Positions 53,417 to 64,000 of a stretch of 64,000 nucleotides of DNA are shown one piece after another (the first letter of the stretch is position 1; each line of letters starts with the position of its first letter). The DNA is from Adineta ricciae (Eukaryota; Rotifera; Eurotatoria; Adinetida; Adinetidae). The notes under the pieces are model-generated. The model was not told the DNA's origin, searched no databases, and was given only the letters and a program-made list of their open reading frames with translations. The translations under genes and the position numbers were made by a program. Location: assembly GCA_905250025.1 (NCBI GenBank), contig CAJNOJ010000161.1, forward strand, positions 65,560 through 129,559, given 5' to 3'.

Positions 53417-54235
53417 TCATTCTCGGTTTACTGTTGCCACTCGATTGACATTATTAACAATAATTTCCACTAATTGATCGAACGTCTTCGGTTTATCTGC
53501 TTTCACACCTTGAATGATATTACTCAATGGTGTTAATGCTTGTTGTGTTATCATATTAAATAAATAATTATCATAGCGTTCGGATTTACTCAAAACTTTT
53601 ACCACTCTATATGTAACATTTTTCAATGTCGAAAAGATTCGTTCGACCAACTGAGTGTTCAAATCTGGATGAAGATGTTTTAAAAATCGTTGTGGTAAAG
53701 TACCGTTCGCAAGAAATTGCTCGTGAATAACATCCAACTGAGTAACGTTGATGATACTCGCTACTAAATGTTCCAAATCCAATTCACTTTCAATCGTCGC
53801 CATTATGCCATTGCCAAGTTTTTCATAATCGATTTCACGTATGATCATTCGCATCACTGCTTCCATGTCGATGTTTTGATGGAGTTTATTCATGGTATCG
53901 TTGTTGTTGAAGATTAAAATAGCAACATTGGTAAAATTAACATCACGAATGGTATTGGCAATCATTTGTTCGACTATAGTACCTCGGATATTACCCGAAG
54001 TGCTGCTTTTGCCAGTGATTTCATCTTTTATGAAACGCTTTTGCCGTTGATGAGTGCTTCCTTGACTTGACGAAGAAGCACGATATGATCGCATGGCAAT
54101 CTGCGTAACTTCGGGAATAATTGTTGTTAAACTACTGGCGGTTCGAAGCAAAGCGCATGAGCTTGTACTCAATTGTGCAAACACATCTGTTTGAAACAAT
54201 AACATACAAACGAAGATGATCGCTACTCCACGCAT
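53417..54235 (-). CDS. Secreted protein of unknown function with a furin-like site
   Basis: A single exon of 272 residues. It has a clear signal peptide (MRGVAIIFVCMLLFQTDVFA, cut before QLSTSS) and a basic site HQRQKRF near residue 67 that fits furin-type cleavage (RxKR), so a propeptide of about 45 residues may be removed. The rest is predominantly helical in appearance, with several N-glycosylation sites (NFT, NDT, NVT, NGT) and few cysteines, and contains repeated sections like IDMEAVMRMIIREIDYEKLG. I recognise no family; it may be rotifer-specific. Confidence 0.6.
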   Translation of the reverse strand: MRGVAIIFVCMLLFQTDVFAQLSTSSCALLRTASSLTTIIPEVTQIAMRSYRASSSSQGSTHQRQKRFIKDEITGKSSTSGNIRGTIVEQMIANTIRDVNFTNVAILIFNNNDTMNKLHQNIDMEAVMRMIIREIDYEKLGNGIMATIESELDLEHLVASIINVTQLDVIHEQFLANGTLPQRFLKHLHPDLNTQLVERIFSTLKNVTYRVVKVLSKSERYDNYLFNMITQQALTPLSNIIQGVKADKPKTFDQLVEIIVNNVNRVATVNRE

Positions 54236-54489
54236 ATCTCTTAGAAGATGAAAATAGTATTATGCATATCATGTACAAACTTCTTCTTGTATATATATAT
54301 CGTTGCCAATTATTTCTCAAGTATTTAACAATTACTTGTATGATGATTGGTATGTTAACAACATTCCAAAGTCAACAGATATGAATGGAACTTCTCATCT
54401 ATCATCAGATGCTCGTTTATTACAACAAATTCTTTTTACATTTGAATAGTTTACTGCTACAAATAGTTTACAGGACATTGATAGAGGGT

Positions 54490-55434
54490 TTATAACCGTC
54501 CACGGATTTTCAAAAAATAATATAATGTTCCAGCAAGAGCACCACCGATATGTCCAGCTGATCCAATATTTCCTTGACGATGTGTTACTGCTCGGTAGAG
54601 ATCGTAGGCAACAAATGCGCCTACGGCAGCAATTACTGGCATTGGCACAATGAAAAACAGAAGAACGGGATCGAACGGACGAAGAAATGCATAGAGCATC
54701 GTCATACCCATTGTGACTCCTACAATACAACTCACATCATCCTAAAAAAAATAACTTGCATAACAGAGCAAACCTGATGCACCCACAGCTGGTAGACCAG
54801 GTCTTCGGTCGTAAAATCGTTGATAAAAAATATGTGCAAGTGAACAACCAACAGCGCTAACAAGAAATAACTGAACAAATGCGGGCAAACCAATGTGATT
54901 TAGAACGAGTGGACCTAAACATTCAAACAGTCACTTTCCTAAAAATCCAAACAATATCTTACCAAAACTATATAAAACAAGATTATTAATCAAGAAATGT
55001 GTCAAATCAAAATGACTGAATGCTGAGGTCAGCAATGTCCAAACACGATTTTCCCGCACGACTCCATCCCATGATACCACTAAACAATGAAAATACAAGC
55101 TTTCGTCGGCAATTCAAAGAGACATACTGAAATTTTTCGTCATAAACCATAGCAAACGTTGGTCATGATTCGATCGGAGGTTTGCATACGCGAATCTCCA
55201 ACAAATGAAAACAGCACCATTGACAGCAATGATTCCGAGAATGACGTTTTTCTCATTAATAAAACCAAACGGTCGTTGATTATTCGAACGAGGCGATGAA
55301 GGCTGTGAAGAACGGAATTTCTCTATCAAAGTTGGCGTACGAAATGCTCGACGCTGTTTGTCACTAGCTAACTGACGACGGCAGATAAGGGCAGGAGTCT
55401 GCCGAGAAATAAGTGTTCGTAGTAAATAATTCAT
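54490..55434 (-). CDS. PARL: Rhomboid protease, mitochondrial PARL type
   Basis: Four exons: 55128-55434, 54963-55079, 54774-54914, 54490-54719; 264 residues. The N-terminus is Arg/Ser-rich without acids (a mitochondrial presequence look), then one helix (VILGIIAVNGAVFICW) before the rhomboid core. Core motifs: SAFSHFDLTHFLINN (HxxxN), GASGG with the catalytic Ser split over the third intron, and GHIGGALAG with the catalytic His. The extra N-terminal helix plus six-helix core fits PARL/Pcp1, which cuts PINK1, PGAM5 and other proteins in the inner membrane. An acceptor-like GACTTTTAG lies 16 bp before the ATG, and CCDC43 ends 153 bp upstream on the same strand. Confidence 0.8.
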
Positions 55435-55587
55435 TCTTTATTATATCTAAAAGTCAGTCGAATGAAGTAAGTGGAGACAATAAAAACGAGTCAAGAATAT
55501 GAATATCAGTTCGTTTTTTTTATTAATGCATTTTCAAAACACAGCTCATTCGAAAAGAGGCGGAAGAAACAACACGGATCGAAGTTG

Positions 55588-56477
55588 TTAACGCCGTCTT
55601 TCTTGTTTTTGAGCTCGTTGTTGTGCCTTCTTTTTTCTCTCATCGTCTTTTTGTTTTTGATTGCTAGCATCGATTTTATTCTTCTCTTGCTGCTTTTTGT
55701 GTGTCTAAAACCCAAATCACCTGTTCTCACAAGAAAACTTCTTTTAAATTAAGTCTCACCTCGTGCTGTAATTCACGAACTTTCTTTTCACGATCTTCAA
55801 TATCTTGAGTATTTGTGTTTTGGAATAAAACATTGCTGTTTGCTTCATCGTCATCTCCATAATCGAATTCTTCATCGGAAACTTCCGAATATTTCGCTAA
55901 GACTTGAGACTTATGTTTTTTCAAAGCAGCATCATCGCTTGATTTGTTCCAATTTGTATCACCTGGAGATCTATGTAGCTTTGAAGTTGATTCAATTTGG
56001 TTCATAGCATTTATCAACGCATTGTTGATAGCATCATCATCTTTACTAGTCGCTAAATGAATTGATATTAAAAATTTCATCAGTACGTCTTTCGCGAATG
56101 TAAGACAACGGACAAAATCAAACATCTATTACCTACTCGGTTGTTAGTAGCTTTCGAATGATGATCTAGATCGTTTTGTGATTGATACCATCGATCGAGT
56201 ATTTGTTGGCTGAGTTCACCAACATTGTGATCGTGCTAATCAAATGAAATCGATAGGTCTGTCTAGTTGCATGTTTTGAACTGAAGTTTACTTTTAAATC
56301 AAGATCAGCGAGTAGTTCACCAATGGCTGTTAGTTTTTCGTCATCAGATTCACTGTCACTTGAAACGATTCCGAGTAAATATTGAACGAAATCACTCATA
56401 TCATCGCTGTTTGATTGTAAATCATTGAGTAAGGAACGAATCCATCCCTCGAAGGACGAAGGTAATGCCTCAGCCAT
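55588..56477 (-). CDS. CCDC43: CCDC43 homologue
   Basis: Four exons: 56292-56477, 56133-56235, 55760-56052, 55588-55704; 232 residues (human 224). The N-terminal part (SFEGWIRSLLNDL, YLLGIVSSDSESDDEKLTAI) matches the helical PWI-like region of CCDC43. The middle KSQVLAKYSEVSDEEFDYGD followed by VLFQNTNTQDIEDRE is its most conserved block. The C-terminus is a long charged helix of Lys/Gln/Arg. The role of the family is poorly known. The start MAEALPSS is the first Met that gives the family N-terminus; an acceptor TTTTTAG lies about 29 bp upstream. Confidence 0.85.
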
Positions 56478-57682
56478 TCGCTGTGACTCACGTCTAGATC
56501 TAAAAATGCTGTTCGAAACTCGATGAACTCGTATAATCAATGAAGAATGATATATTCGACTGTTATGATGTCGTAACAATTGAATTGATTAATCATCTCG
56601 ATTTTTAATTGGAGATATAACTAACAAAATATTTCATCTCTCAGACAAAAGATAGTAAATTTATTTGTTTTTTTTTGTTTAAAGAGAAATTTTTGTATGT
56701 TGAATATTATTTCATTTTGTTATTATATACTATTCCGCTATACACTGGTGACATCTACAATGGCTGAGCAGAGCGACGTACATATCTCTAAATCTCTTTA
56801 TTCCCAGGATTGATGACGTTGAAAACGAAAAGTGAACTCAGAAATAGTAGTAGAGATGACTCCTCATATTCTATTTGACTACGGCGTGGGGCGATGATTC
56901 TGATTACACCCACTCTCGCTCTAAGTTAAGCTTTGCCGGTGCAAAAAAAACGGTGTCACTCATTTCTGTCATATATTTATTTGCTTATTATTGATGATTT
57001 ACTGCAATATTTGACCCTGATGACCTTCAGTTCAATTCAAAAGAAAACGTTACGTATTTCAAAGAAGATCAACTTAATTCATTATGACGATAAAGATTGC
57101 ATTTGACTGTATTGGTAACACGTATACTTCCTTTGCTTTTGTACTTGATGCATGTTATCAGTCTTCGCTTCGCACGTACATGAAGTGAATTTTCGTAGAT
57201 AATGTACGTGATATTAAATCCGCAGACTCAATATGTTTACTTTGAGTTGATTAAGAGTTTATGAGTAAAAATCAAAATCATCGTTTTTATCAAAGAATCG
57301 GAAATATTCGTTACAATCGTTAGCTGTTTAACCTTCAGGCACTCGTATTACTGATCATCAAAGTAGAATCAATTCTAATCAGTGTTCTTTTCTAATATCC
57401 TACAACAACAAGAAAAACGTAATCATTGCTCATAAATATATATTGAATACATTCTTTGACCGTTACTCTCTCTCCCTCTCTATCTCTCTCTTTCTGCTTA
57501 TTATTCCTCTTCTTTTCTTCGTTCGTTTTCTTTTTTCAAGTTGTCACCCTGTCACTTTCAATGTTTGTATAAGCTATTTGGCCAGTCAGCGTATATCTGT
57601 ATGTGATTAATGACATTGTTGACAATCGTCGATCTGTACGTATATCCGAACGAATACAAAGTATACAACATCCATTTCTAAC
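56478..57682. other. Intergenic stretch between divergent genes
   Basis: About 1.2 kb between CCDC43 and the TSP1-Ig-protease-like gene. A CT-rich microsatellite lies at about 57465-57500. No exon or RNA gene recognised. Confidence 0.55.
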
Positions 57683-59780
57683 ATGAATCGTTCTATCTTA
57701 TTATTCGTGGTAACATTTCTTCTTGCAAAAGATGCCGATTTCCTCTCAGTCAAATATCGTCGATGGTGTTCACCGTGGAAATTTTGTTCATTGACAGCGT
57801 GGAAAGCGTGGAGTGCATGCGACAAAACATGCGGTGGCGGACAACGAACACGTTATCGACAAATGTGTTCCCTACCTGTCATCGATTTTGCTCAACATGT
57901 GGCAATGTGCAATAGGAAAGCAAGTGATCTGATTGAATATGAAAATTGTTCGCAGACATGCTCACCATACGGTACATGGTCGGATGAATCGAATCGATGC
58001 GTATGTGATGACGAGAGTACTGTCGATTCGTGTTGCATGACTGGTAAGAGAATGTTTGCTAGTGTTTTCAAAAGGAATTCTTTTTATTAAAGATCGTGGA
58101 CGATGGTCCGAATGGTCATCGTGGTCTGGATGTGTTGCCAAGTGCGGAACATATGGCGTACGTAATCGAACACGTATATGCGTATGGAAAAGCGATCTTG
58201 TTCGCCGAGATATCAAGAATATCAATTGTATCGGAGACCGTGTTGAATATGACAGTTGTTTGAAGGATTGTTATGAACCGGGTAGGTTTACATTCGAAAT
58301 TGACTTCGATTGATTGGAATGGAAAACTTTTGCAGAATATGACGAAGAATATTTCGATAAAATGCCAAGTAATATCACCGTCATGATCGGTAAACATGCA
58401 CAATTTGTTTGCAAACAAAAGCGTGGTGCCATCAAATGGTATTGTAACTATGTAATTTCAAATCTACTGAGAATGATTTAGTCACGTGTTCATAGGTTAA
58501 TCAATGGTCAAGATGTATCTATTCTTTCAATCGAAAATCCTTCAATAAAAGTTGTTTCCAATACGACAACACTATTTATCTATCCAGTGACAAACTATTT
58601 CTCGTCTGAAACTCAAATAACTTGTCAAGTAAATATGTCCAATGGTGAACATATCAGTCGTCATGCGTGGATGATAGTTGATACTCACGGAAACGATGCC
58701 GAGAACGCTGTCGACAATCAATGTGCGTTGATTAAACCACTTGAAGCCATTTATTATGTTCGATTAGGTTCAAGTTTTTCGATTCAATGTCAAGCAAAGA
58801 CATCGAACGCCACAATCTCATGGCAAAAGAACGGTGCAATAGTTCAGGGCAATGGTATTGATAATACGCAGATCTTAATTGAATACATGCTATTTATTGA
58901 CACAATTACTCTTAATCATAATACGAGTTATTCATGTACGGTACAAACAACATCGAAATGTAAACAAACATCCTATTGGACTTTATTCGTCTTTGAAAAT
59001 ACTCAACAGATTTCTGATCGATTCCAATCGAATCCATTGAATTTTGTTGGAACACATGGAATCGTTCTTCCCAGTTCATCACCTTGGCACGTGACAATTT
59101 CATATCGCGATGTGTCCTCTCACTTTTCATACGATGCATTTTGTTCGGGTTTATTAATTGACGAAGATACCGTTTTAAGTGTATCCCAGTGCTTCGACCG
59201 ATCTTCTTCATTGCAAACGTTTCTTGAGCAGCAACAACTGACATTCGATTCGACGAAATTAATAATTTACGTTGCCAAATACGATCGCTTGAGTATGAGT
59301 GCATTCGAACGTCAGTCACCTGTTATTCAAATATTCAATTCATCCGATGATTTTGTTATATTAAAAGTTCATTTACTCTTTCTCAGTATCGAATCTCGCC
59401 CACTACCATTGCCTACGATGAACGATATGACAACTTTAATAAACAACATATCTTTGTATGCAACAGGTTGGGGACCATTATCAACAAATTCTGATAAACC
59501 GATACGTCTGAAATATATACAACAACGATTGATACAATGCAATCAAAGTGTGTCATCACCGATGATCTTGTGTACAACAGCAATGGCAATCAAACAAGCG
59601 AATTTATGCCCGGGTGATGCAGGTGGCATACTTTTCGCTCAGACAAATCAACGGATATTTGCTGTTGGCTTGGTATCACGTTTCTCGAAAACATTTTGTG
59701 ATGTGCGTTCAACACAGATTACCACTATCATTCGTCTAGATACGATACTACCTTGGTTGAAACAAAACTCACTAGCGTAG
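57683..59780 (+). CDS. Secreted TSP1-Ig-trypsin-like pseudoprotease
   Basis: Four exons: 57683-58043, 58093-58281, 58336-58438, 58496-59780; 645 residues. Signal peptide MNRSILLFVVTFLLAKD; two thrombospondin type 1 repeats (WKAWSACDKTCGGGQRTR; RWSEWSSWSGCVAKCG); one or two Ig-like domains (ITVMIGKHAQFVCKQ-like segment and SSFSIQCQAK...TSYSCTV); then a C-terminal chymotrypsin-fold domain of about 250 residues. In that domain the histidine site reads SVSQCF instead of AAHC, the aspartate site keeps a D in SSDDFVILKV, and the serine site reads PGDAGG instead of GDSGG. Two of three catalytic residues are therefore lost, so it should bind rather than cut. Likely extracellular recognition or matrix role. 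Confidence 0.85.
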
Positions 59781-62623
59781 AAGTCTTAGACATGTTTCTT
59801 TTTTTTTTTCTTTGTATATTTAAATATTCATTAATTGAATTGCACCCTATTGGATTATATGCATGGTCTAACCTTGACAAGACGGAAGAAAGGGAGTGGG
59901 CTAGATCCGCTACACTGGGATGCCTGCTTATCAATTGAGTTAGTAGATAAGTAATTCAACTATCAACCAGAAGAATCTGTTCGATGTTGACAATGAAGAA
60001 AAGTGATTTTATGTCGGTCAAAGACAGGTAACCTAAGAGAATATTTTTAGAATCGAAGTTAATAGTATTTCTATATCGAACCATAAATCAAATAATTACT
60101 AGACTATTTCAAAGCAGTGTCGTCATCTTTGCACCATCGGTCTACCATATGTTCAGAAACGTTCATTATGCATTATTCATTTTCAGAACTGAAATGAGAC
60201 GTGATATTTTCAAAGAAAATTAGCTTTTTTTAAAATGAGAAACTAACATTCATGATTAAACTCTGTTCTATGACAAAATTACTTCACATCTGCCTTTAAT
60301 ATGATGTCATCCGAAGTTTAAATTTACCCTGGAGCGCTATTCGGATAATATATGCTCTAAATATTGTAGTTTACTATCAGCTAAATCGAAACAAGAACCT
60401 TTTCGTATCAAAATGTGACTGTAACATGCTAAATTTGCTTTCTATTAGAATTCCACTACTGATATGGAAAAACAAATATGAACCTGAAATATTTTACCTG
60501 CAAATGGCGTTAAATAGACTTGTTCTGACATCCGTACGAGGATGACACATCAAAAAGAAGTTTGAGAAGAATAAATGTACTCGAATAGGTTATGAAGAAA
60601 TACAACTGACTAAGAATAAAAGATTCTTTTTCTGAAAATGCATTCACGAAGCGTAGTTCAAGAGTTTTTGCACAACATATTGGTTATTTGACAAATCCTT
60701 ATTCAAATAGCTTGTTAATCTGATTATATATTAAAACGTAAATAGACTTCGAATAACGTGAGCGAAGTGTCAGACTCTAATCAGAACCATTCCGGGAGTA
60801 CATTCAATTCAATAATACAATGATTTTCGCTCTATCTCTAAGAAGACTAACATGAGAAATTATAAATAGATTTTGTAAATTAATTTTCCTCCATAGAACA
60901 TCCCTGGACTTATCATCGCATTGTTCATCCGTCGAAGATGATATCAAATCAAATTGTAGTTTCTCTTCTTTATTAATATTTAATCTGATCGTATGAATAA
61001 ACGATCAGTGCATGAAAAGAAGTTGTTTTCCTTTCCTTCTAAGTTCTTTTTCAACCAATCAGAGACGGTGCCAAATCGTTTTGACGTCTTGTTTCTCTAA
61101 AACATCAAAGTAAGTCTTCGGCAACTTTGCACAGAAGGTCTCTCGAGCATGAAGTGCATCTTTTTTATAGATGAGCAAACCTTTCAGAAGTATGCTTTTC
61201 AAGGAAACCTTATTATAACGCAATATTCTATCATATATACAATACTTGAACAACATGAACACTTGCTTTTCGGAGTACACATGACCTGAACACGGCGCGC
61301 TAAAAGGATTTCTCGCTGTGAATTAGTATTTACTACACCAAAGAAGGTCGCCTTTACTTTCGTGAAAGGAAGCGTCTAGATTATGTTTATCGTTTATTTC
61401 GATCATGAGGTTGTAATTATTACAGATCGTTGTTTTCCTTACTACATCCGATTAGAACTACTGTTGAATCAAATTGACTCTTTTTTAGGGACGATATTTC
61501 AGCGAAAATCTAATCAGGTCATGAGAAGTTTTTCTCCTCCGATGTTCTTTGTTCGATCGGAGAAACTATATCATCGAAGAATATTCCGAAGTACCTCGAA
61601 TATAGTCACATGTCGATCTGCTGACGATCAGTGAATTACATGCGATGACATAGAATATATATTATTAAAAAGAAGACAGTCAAAGATGTTCATGTTTCTT
61701 CACCAAGTCTTTTTAATATTAATTTGATGAGAAATGAATTTGTAGGCAAGCAAAGAAAAACAAATGCACTTACTTTTATTGAAGACGACATACAGTGTGC
61801 TTGTCGACGCATTATTCTGTGTTATCTTTTTTTTTAGATTGCTAAATATTTCAATGTGTCAATTTTGACTTCCACCTGAGAGAAGATTTTATATATTGTT
61901 CATGAAATAAGAAGAAAGAAATGCCGGCAGATTCGACACATCTTTTCTCGCATCATGTTTTATTTCTGATGAAGTAATTCTTTATATAGCGCTCAGATAA
62001 AAGTGAAGGTGTAACATGAAAAAAGAATGTTCTGAGGTCCATAGTTTTGACCATAGCTATTCGTGTTTCTGGTGAGAAAGTAAAAGAAGACATGTTCTTT
62101 GTCGAGAAAGGTTGTTTCTACGAAGTTCTATTTTTATTCTTTTCGCTTGCTCTCTCTTTTTTCTTTTGTTTTCATCTAGATCGTTACTTTTCTCTTCACT
62201 TGTTGCTCGTCTTCCATATGTTCTCTATCGATGCGCTTTGTTTGCAGCCATTAAAAATAATTTTCGTCAAGCTGGAGCTATAATACCTTATTTATTATTA
62301 AGATTAACTCTTTCTTCTCTCTCGCTCCCCTGAAAAGAAACCAACTTGCGTGGTAGCGATTCTTTCAATTGTGTTTCTTCCAGAGAAGCTAGCAGTGTAC
62401 ATCTAATGTTTCTTCTCTCGTCTGCGAATAGTTGACACTTGTAATTATTGGACACTGATTCTTTGCTTCTCTATCATCATCATCATCGTCATCGTAGCCA
62501 AGGTGTTCGTTAGTGTTTGTAATTTATATATAAAACTAAGGTTATATTTTGTCGGAAAACATTTCTCAGTCAATATAAACTCATAAATCTGGTCTAAACG
62601 AGCTTTTTTTTCTTTCATATGAG
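59781..62623. other. Non-coding stretch, no gene recognised
   Basis: About 2.8 kb, A+T-rich. A minus-strand frame at 61059-61280 (73 residues) is the best coding candidate but has no recognisable domain or splice extension; it may be a repeat remnant. A pyrimidine-rich section (62110-62340) and an ATC/GTC repeat near 62474-62497 precede the GPCR gene. Confidence 0.45.
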
Positions 62624-63622
62624 ATGTTTGTCATATCCTGTGCATTTATTGGTTTGTTTTTATTCGTGATCGGTTCGTCCGGGAATGGTTTGTGCATATT
62701 AGTATTCCTTCGTGACAAATTCCGCCATCGAATCATTACGCCTTACTTCATCGTACTTCTTTTTGCTGATTCAATCTATTTGCTATTTCGTTTAACGAAA
62801 TTATTTTACTACTCTCAAACACTCTTCTATTTGAAAGCTGATTCCAATGATTCGTGCTCGAACACATTTCTCGCACGTGCGTATCAACATGCAACACAAA
62901 ATTGGCCACAAACTCTAGTCCCGCTGCTACACTCGGAGACCTACATGCGTTTTTCATTAATATTAATGTGTATCATGACCGTACAACGCACAACATTTAT
63001 CACACGTTCATCGAAACGTTTAGTTCTGCCGAGTGCATTTAGTGATATACACAAGCATAAATGGACATTTCTATTCATCGTGTTAGCTTTTCTCATAGCG
63101 TTTATATTCGAATTTGCCGGTTTAACATTGTTCTGTTCGAAGTCAAATAATCGTGATTTGTCTTTTGAATGGTTTATGTACATGGCGAAACATATGGAAA
63201 ATTCGACTTATCTTCTAACGAATCCCATGCTTGATCAGCCAAGCAAATTCAAATGCGTGACCTATGTTCTGAAAAGCCTGCAAGAACACAATCGAAGCTC
63301 AAAAATTCCTTACAACAACGAGATCTGTACCGAGGAAGAGTTTATGAATATTTTATCGTTTTACTTTGACCAACACCAGAAATCAATCGTGAATCTCATC
63401 GGAAAGATTTTATATAATCTTTCGGGTGTTCGGATAACACGAAATGAAATTCGCCGAAAGTATCATTTTCACGAATGTTTATTTCCTCAAAATCCCAAGT
63501 TTTTCCATCAACATTACGATTTCATGTACAGTCGAAACGTTGGATTTAATCGTCATACATTAATTCTAGGTAAGATGATGCCATTAGCTTTTGAGACGAC
63601 AAATCCTCGAAGTCGATTCTAG
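62624..63622 (+). CDS. Class A GPCR-like protein, 5' part or truncated
   Basis: The frame gives up to 332 residues. Helices 1-4 are visible: FIGLFLFVIGSSGNGLCILV (with GN), PYFIVLLFADSIYLLFRL (with AD), FSLILMCIMTVQRTTFIT (QRT at the DRY site) and KWTFLFIVLAFLIAFIFEFA. About 150 hydrophilic residues follow, which would be a very long second extracellular loop. No helix 5-7 is present. Near 63570 the sequence TTCTAG|GTAAGATG looks like a donor, so the real exon probably stops there and the rest lies in exons beyond the window; alternatively the gene is truncated. The N-terminus before helix 1 is only a few residues. Ligand unknown. Confidence 0.65.
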   Translation: MFVISCAFIGLFLFVIGSSGNGLCILVFLRDKFRHRIITPYFIVLLFADSIYLLFRLTKLFYYSQTLFYLKADSNDSCSNTFLARAYQHATQNWPQTLVPLLHSETYMRFSLILMCIMTVQRTTFITRSSKRLVLPSAFSDIHKHKWTFLFIVLAFLIAFIFEFAGLTLFCSKSNNRDLSFEWFMYMAKHMENSTYLLTNPMLDQPSKFKCVTYVLKSLQEHNRSSKIPYNNEICTEEEFMNILSFYFDQHQKSIVNLIGKILYNLSGVRITRNEIRRKYHFHECLFPQNPKFFHQHYDFMYSRNVGFNRHTLILGKMMPLAFETTNPRSRF

Positions 63623-64000
63623 GATTTCCTATCCGATTAAACATGAGAAATGAAAGTCTGATTATACACTTGATGATTCTCATCGAAAATAATAGAAGAC
63701 ATCGAGTAGAACTTCAAAATTAAGTGGACTATTTAGTAGTCACGTAACATCTATCGAAGAAGAAAAAAAACTAATTGTAGCAGTACCACAATTACAACAA
63801 CTACTCGTGTGTGCGTGTCTGAAAATGTCTAAATACGGCTGATAGTATAAATAAATTCGACAGAGACACATTAATCGCGAGAAAAATACGAAATATCCAT
63901 TGGTAGAGTGCTATAGTGTAACAATTTTCAATAAACGAAGAGTACACGATACCTTTGAAGAGACTTAGGACATAATCATGACTAGATAAGCATTCAGATA
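63623..64000. other. Possible intron of the GPCR-like gene
   Basis: No helix-coding exon or other gene is visible up to the window end. If the donor near 63571 is used, this stretch is intronic. Confidence 0.35.

Noticed and set aside
54720..54735. Rhomboid exon 4 starting at the Met MSCIVG
   Set aside because: That Met is in the intron; the acceptor at 54720-54721 joins GASG to GVTMGM in phase and rebuilds the catalytic GxSG motif.
61059..61280. 73-residue minus-strand frame as a gene
   Set aside because: No domain, no splice extension and no convincing promoter or poly(A) context; possibly a repeat remnant.

Overview
The window looks like nuclear DNA of a bdelloid rotifer (Adineta/Rotaria type). 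The reasons are A+T-rich sequence, many animal housekeeping genes cut by GT-AG introns of about 45-70 bp, splice acceptors sitting on or just before start codons (bdelloids use spliced-leader trans-splicing), ART, TIR and NACHT domain genes, and a C-rich block related to the TGTGGG telomere repeat reported for bdelloids. The species call is inference. Exon structures were built by hand from splice signals and reading-frame phase; most junctions should be exact, a few may be off by one base. One 19-N gap lies at 12567-12585.

Layout. 1-1337: 3' end of an unrecognised plus-strand gene running tail-to-tail into an intronless DUF4037-family gene. 1338-5210: non-coding, with a possible MITE at 4472-5135. 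5211-11052: a three-exon gene predicted to encode a 1,810-residue ART-TIR-NACHT-HEAT protein with a C-terminal membrane segment; this is the most striking object here. 11053-13379: non-coding, with a telomere-like minisatellite and the assembly gap. 13380-13814: small secreted protein.

14183-33770 is a run of minus-strand genes: two tandem TMEM185-like genes, TMEM177, CDK10, a TENT4/TRF4 nucleotidyltransferase, EMC3, CCDC97, NUDT2, TM9SF4 and a class A GPCR. Several neighbours are only 43-79 bp apart and have acceptor-like CTAG at the start codon, so operon-like co-transcription is likely. 36819-37202 is an atonal-type bHLH gene on the plus strand. 37431-49649 is a large minus-strand coiled-coil gene of many small exons whose N-terminus carries a CM1 motif (centrosomin/CDK5RAP2 family).

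50413-53043 holds a head-to-head pair of intronless ankyrin-ART genes. Then come a secreted protein of unknown function (53417-54235), a mitochondrial-type rhomboid protease (54490-55434), CCDC43 (55588-56477), a secreted TSP1-Ig-trypsin-like protein that has lost two of three catalytic residues (57683-59780), and the first four helices of another GPCR (62624 onward).

Two themes stand out. One is NAD-related signalling or defence: three ART domains, one fused to a TIR domain that keeps the catalytic glutamate, in a STAND-type receptor with nearly identical HEAT repeats. The other is compact gene packing: tiny introns, acceptors abutting start codons, and many stop codons lying within or overlapping the AATAAA poly(A) signal.
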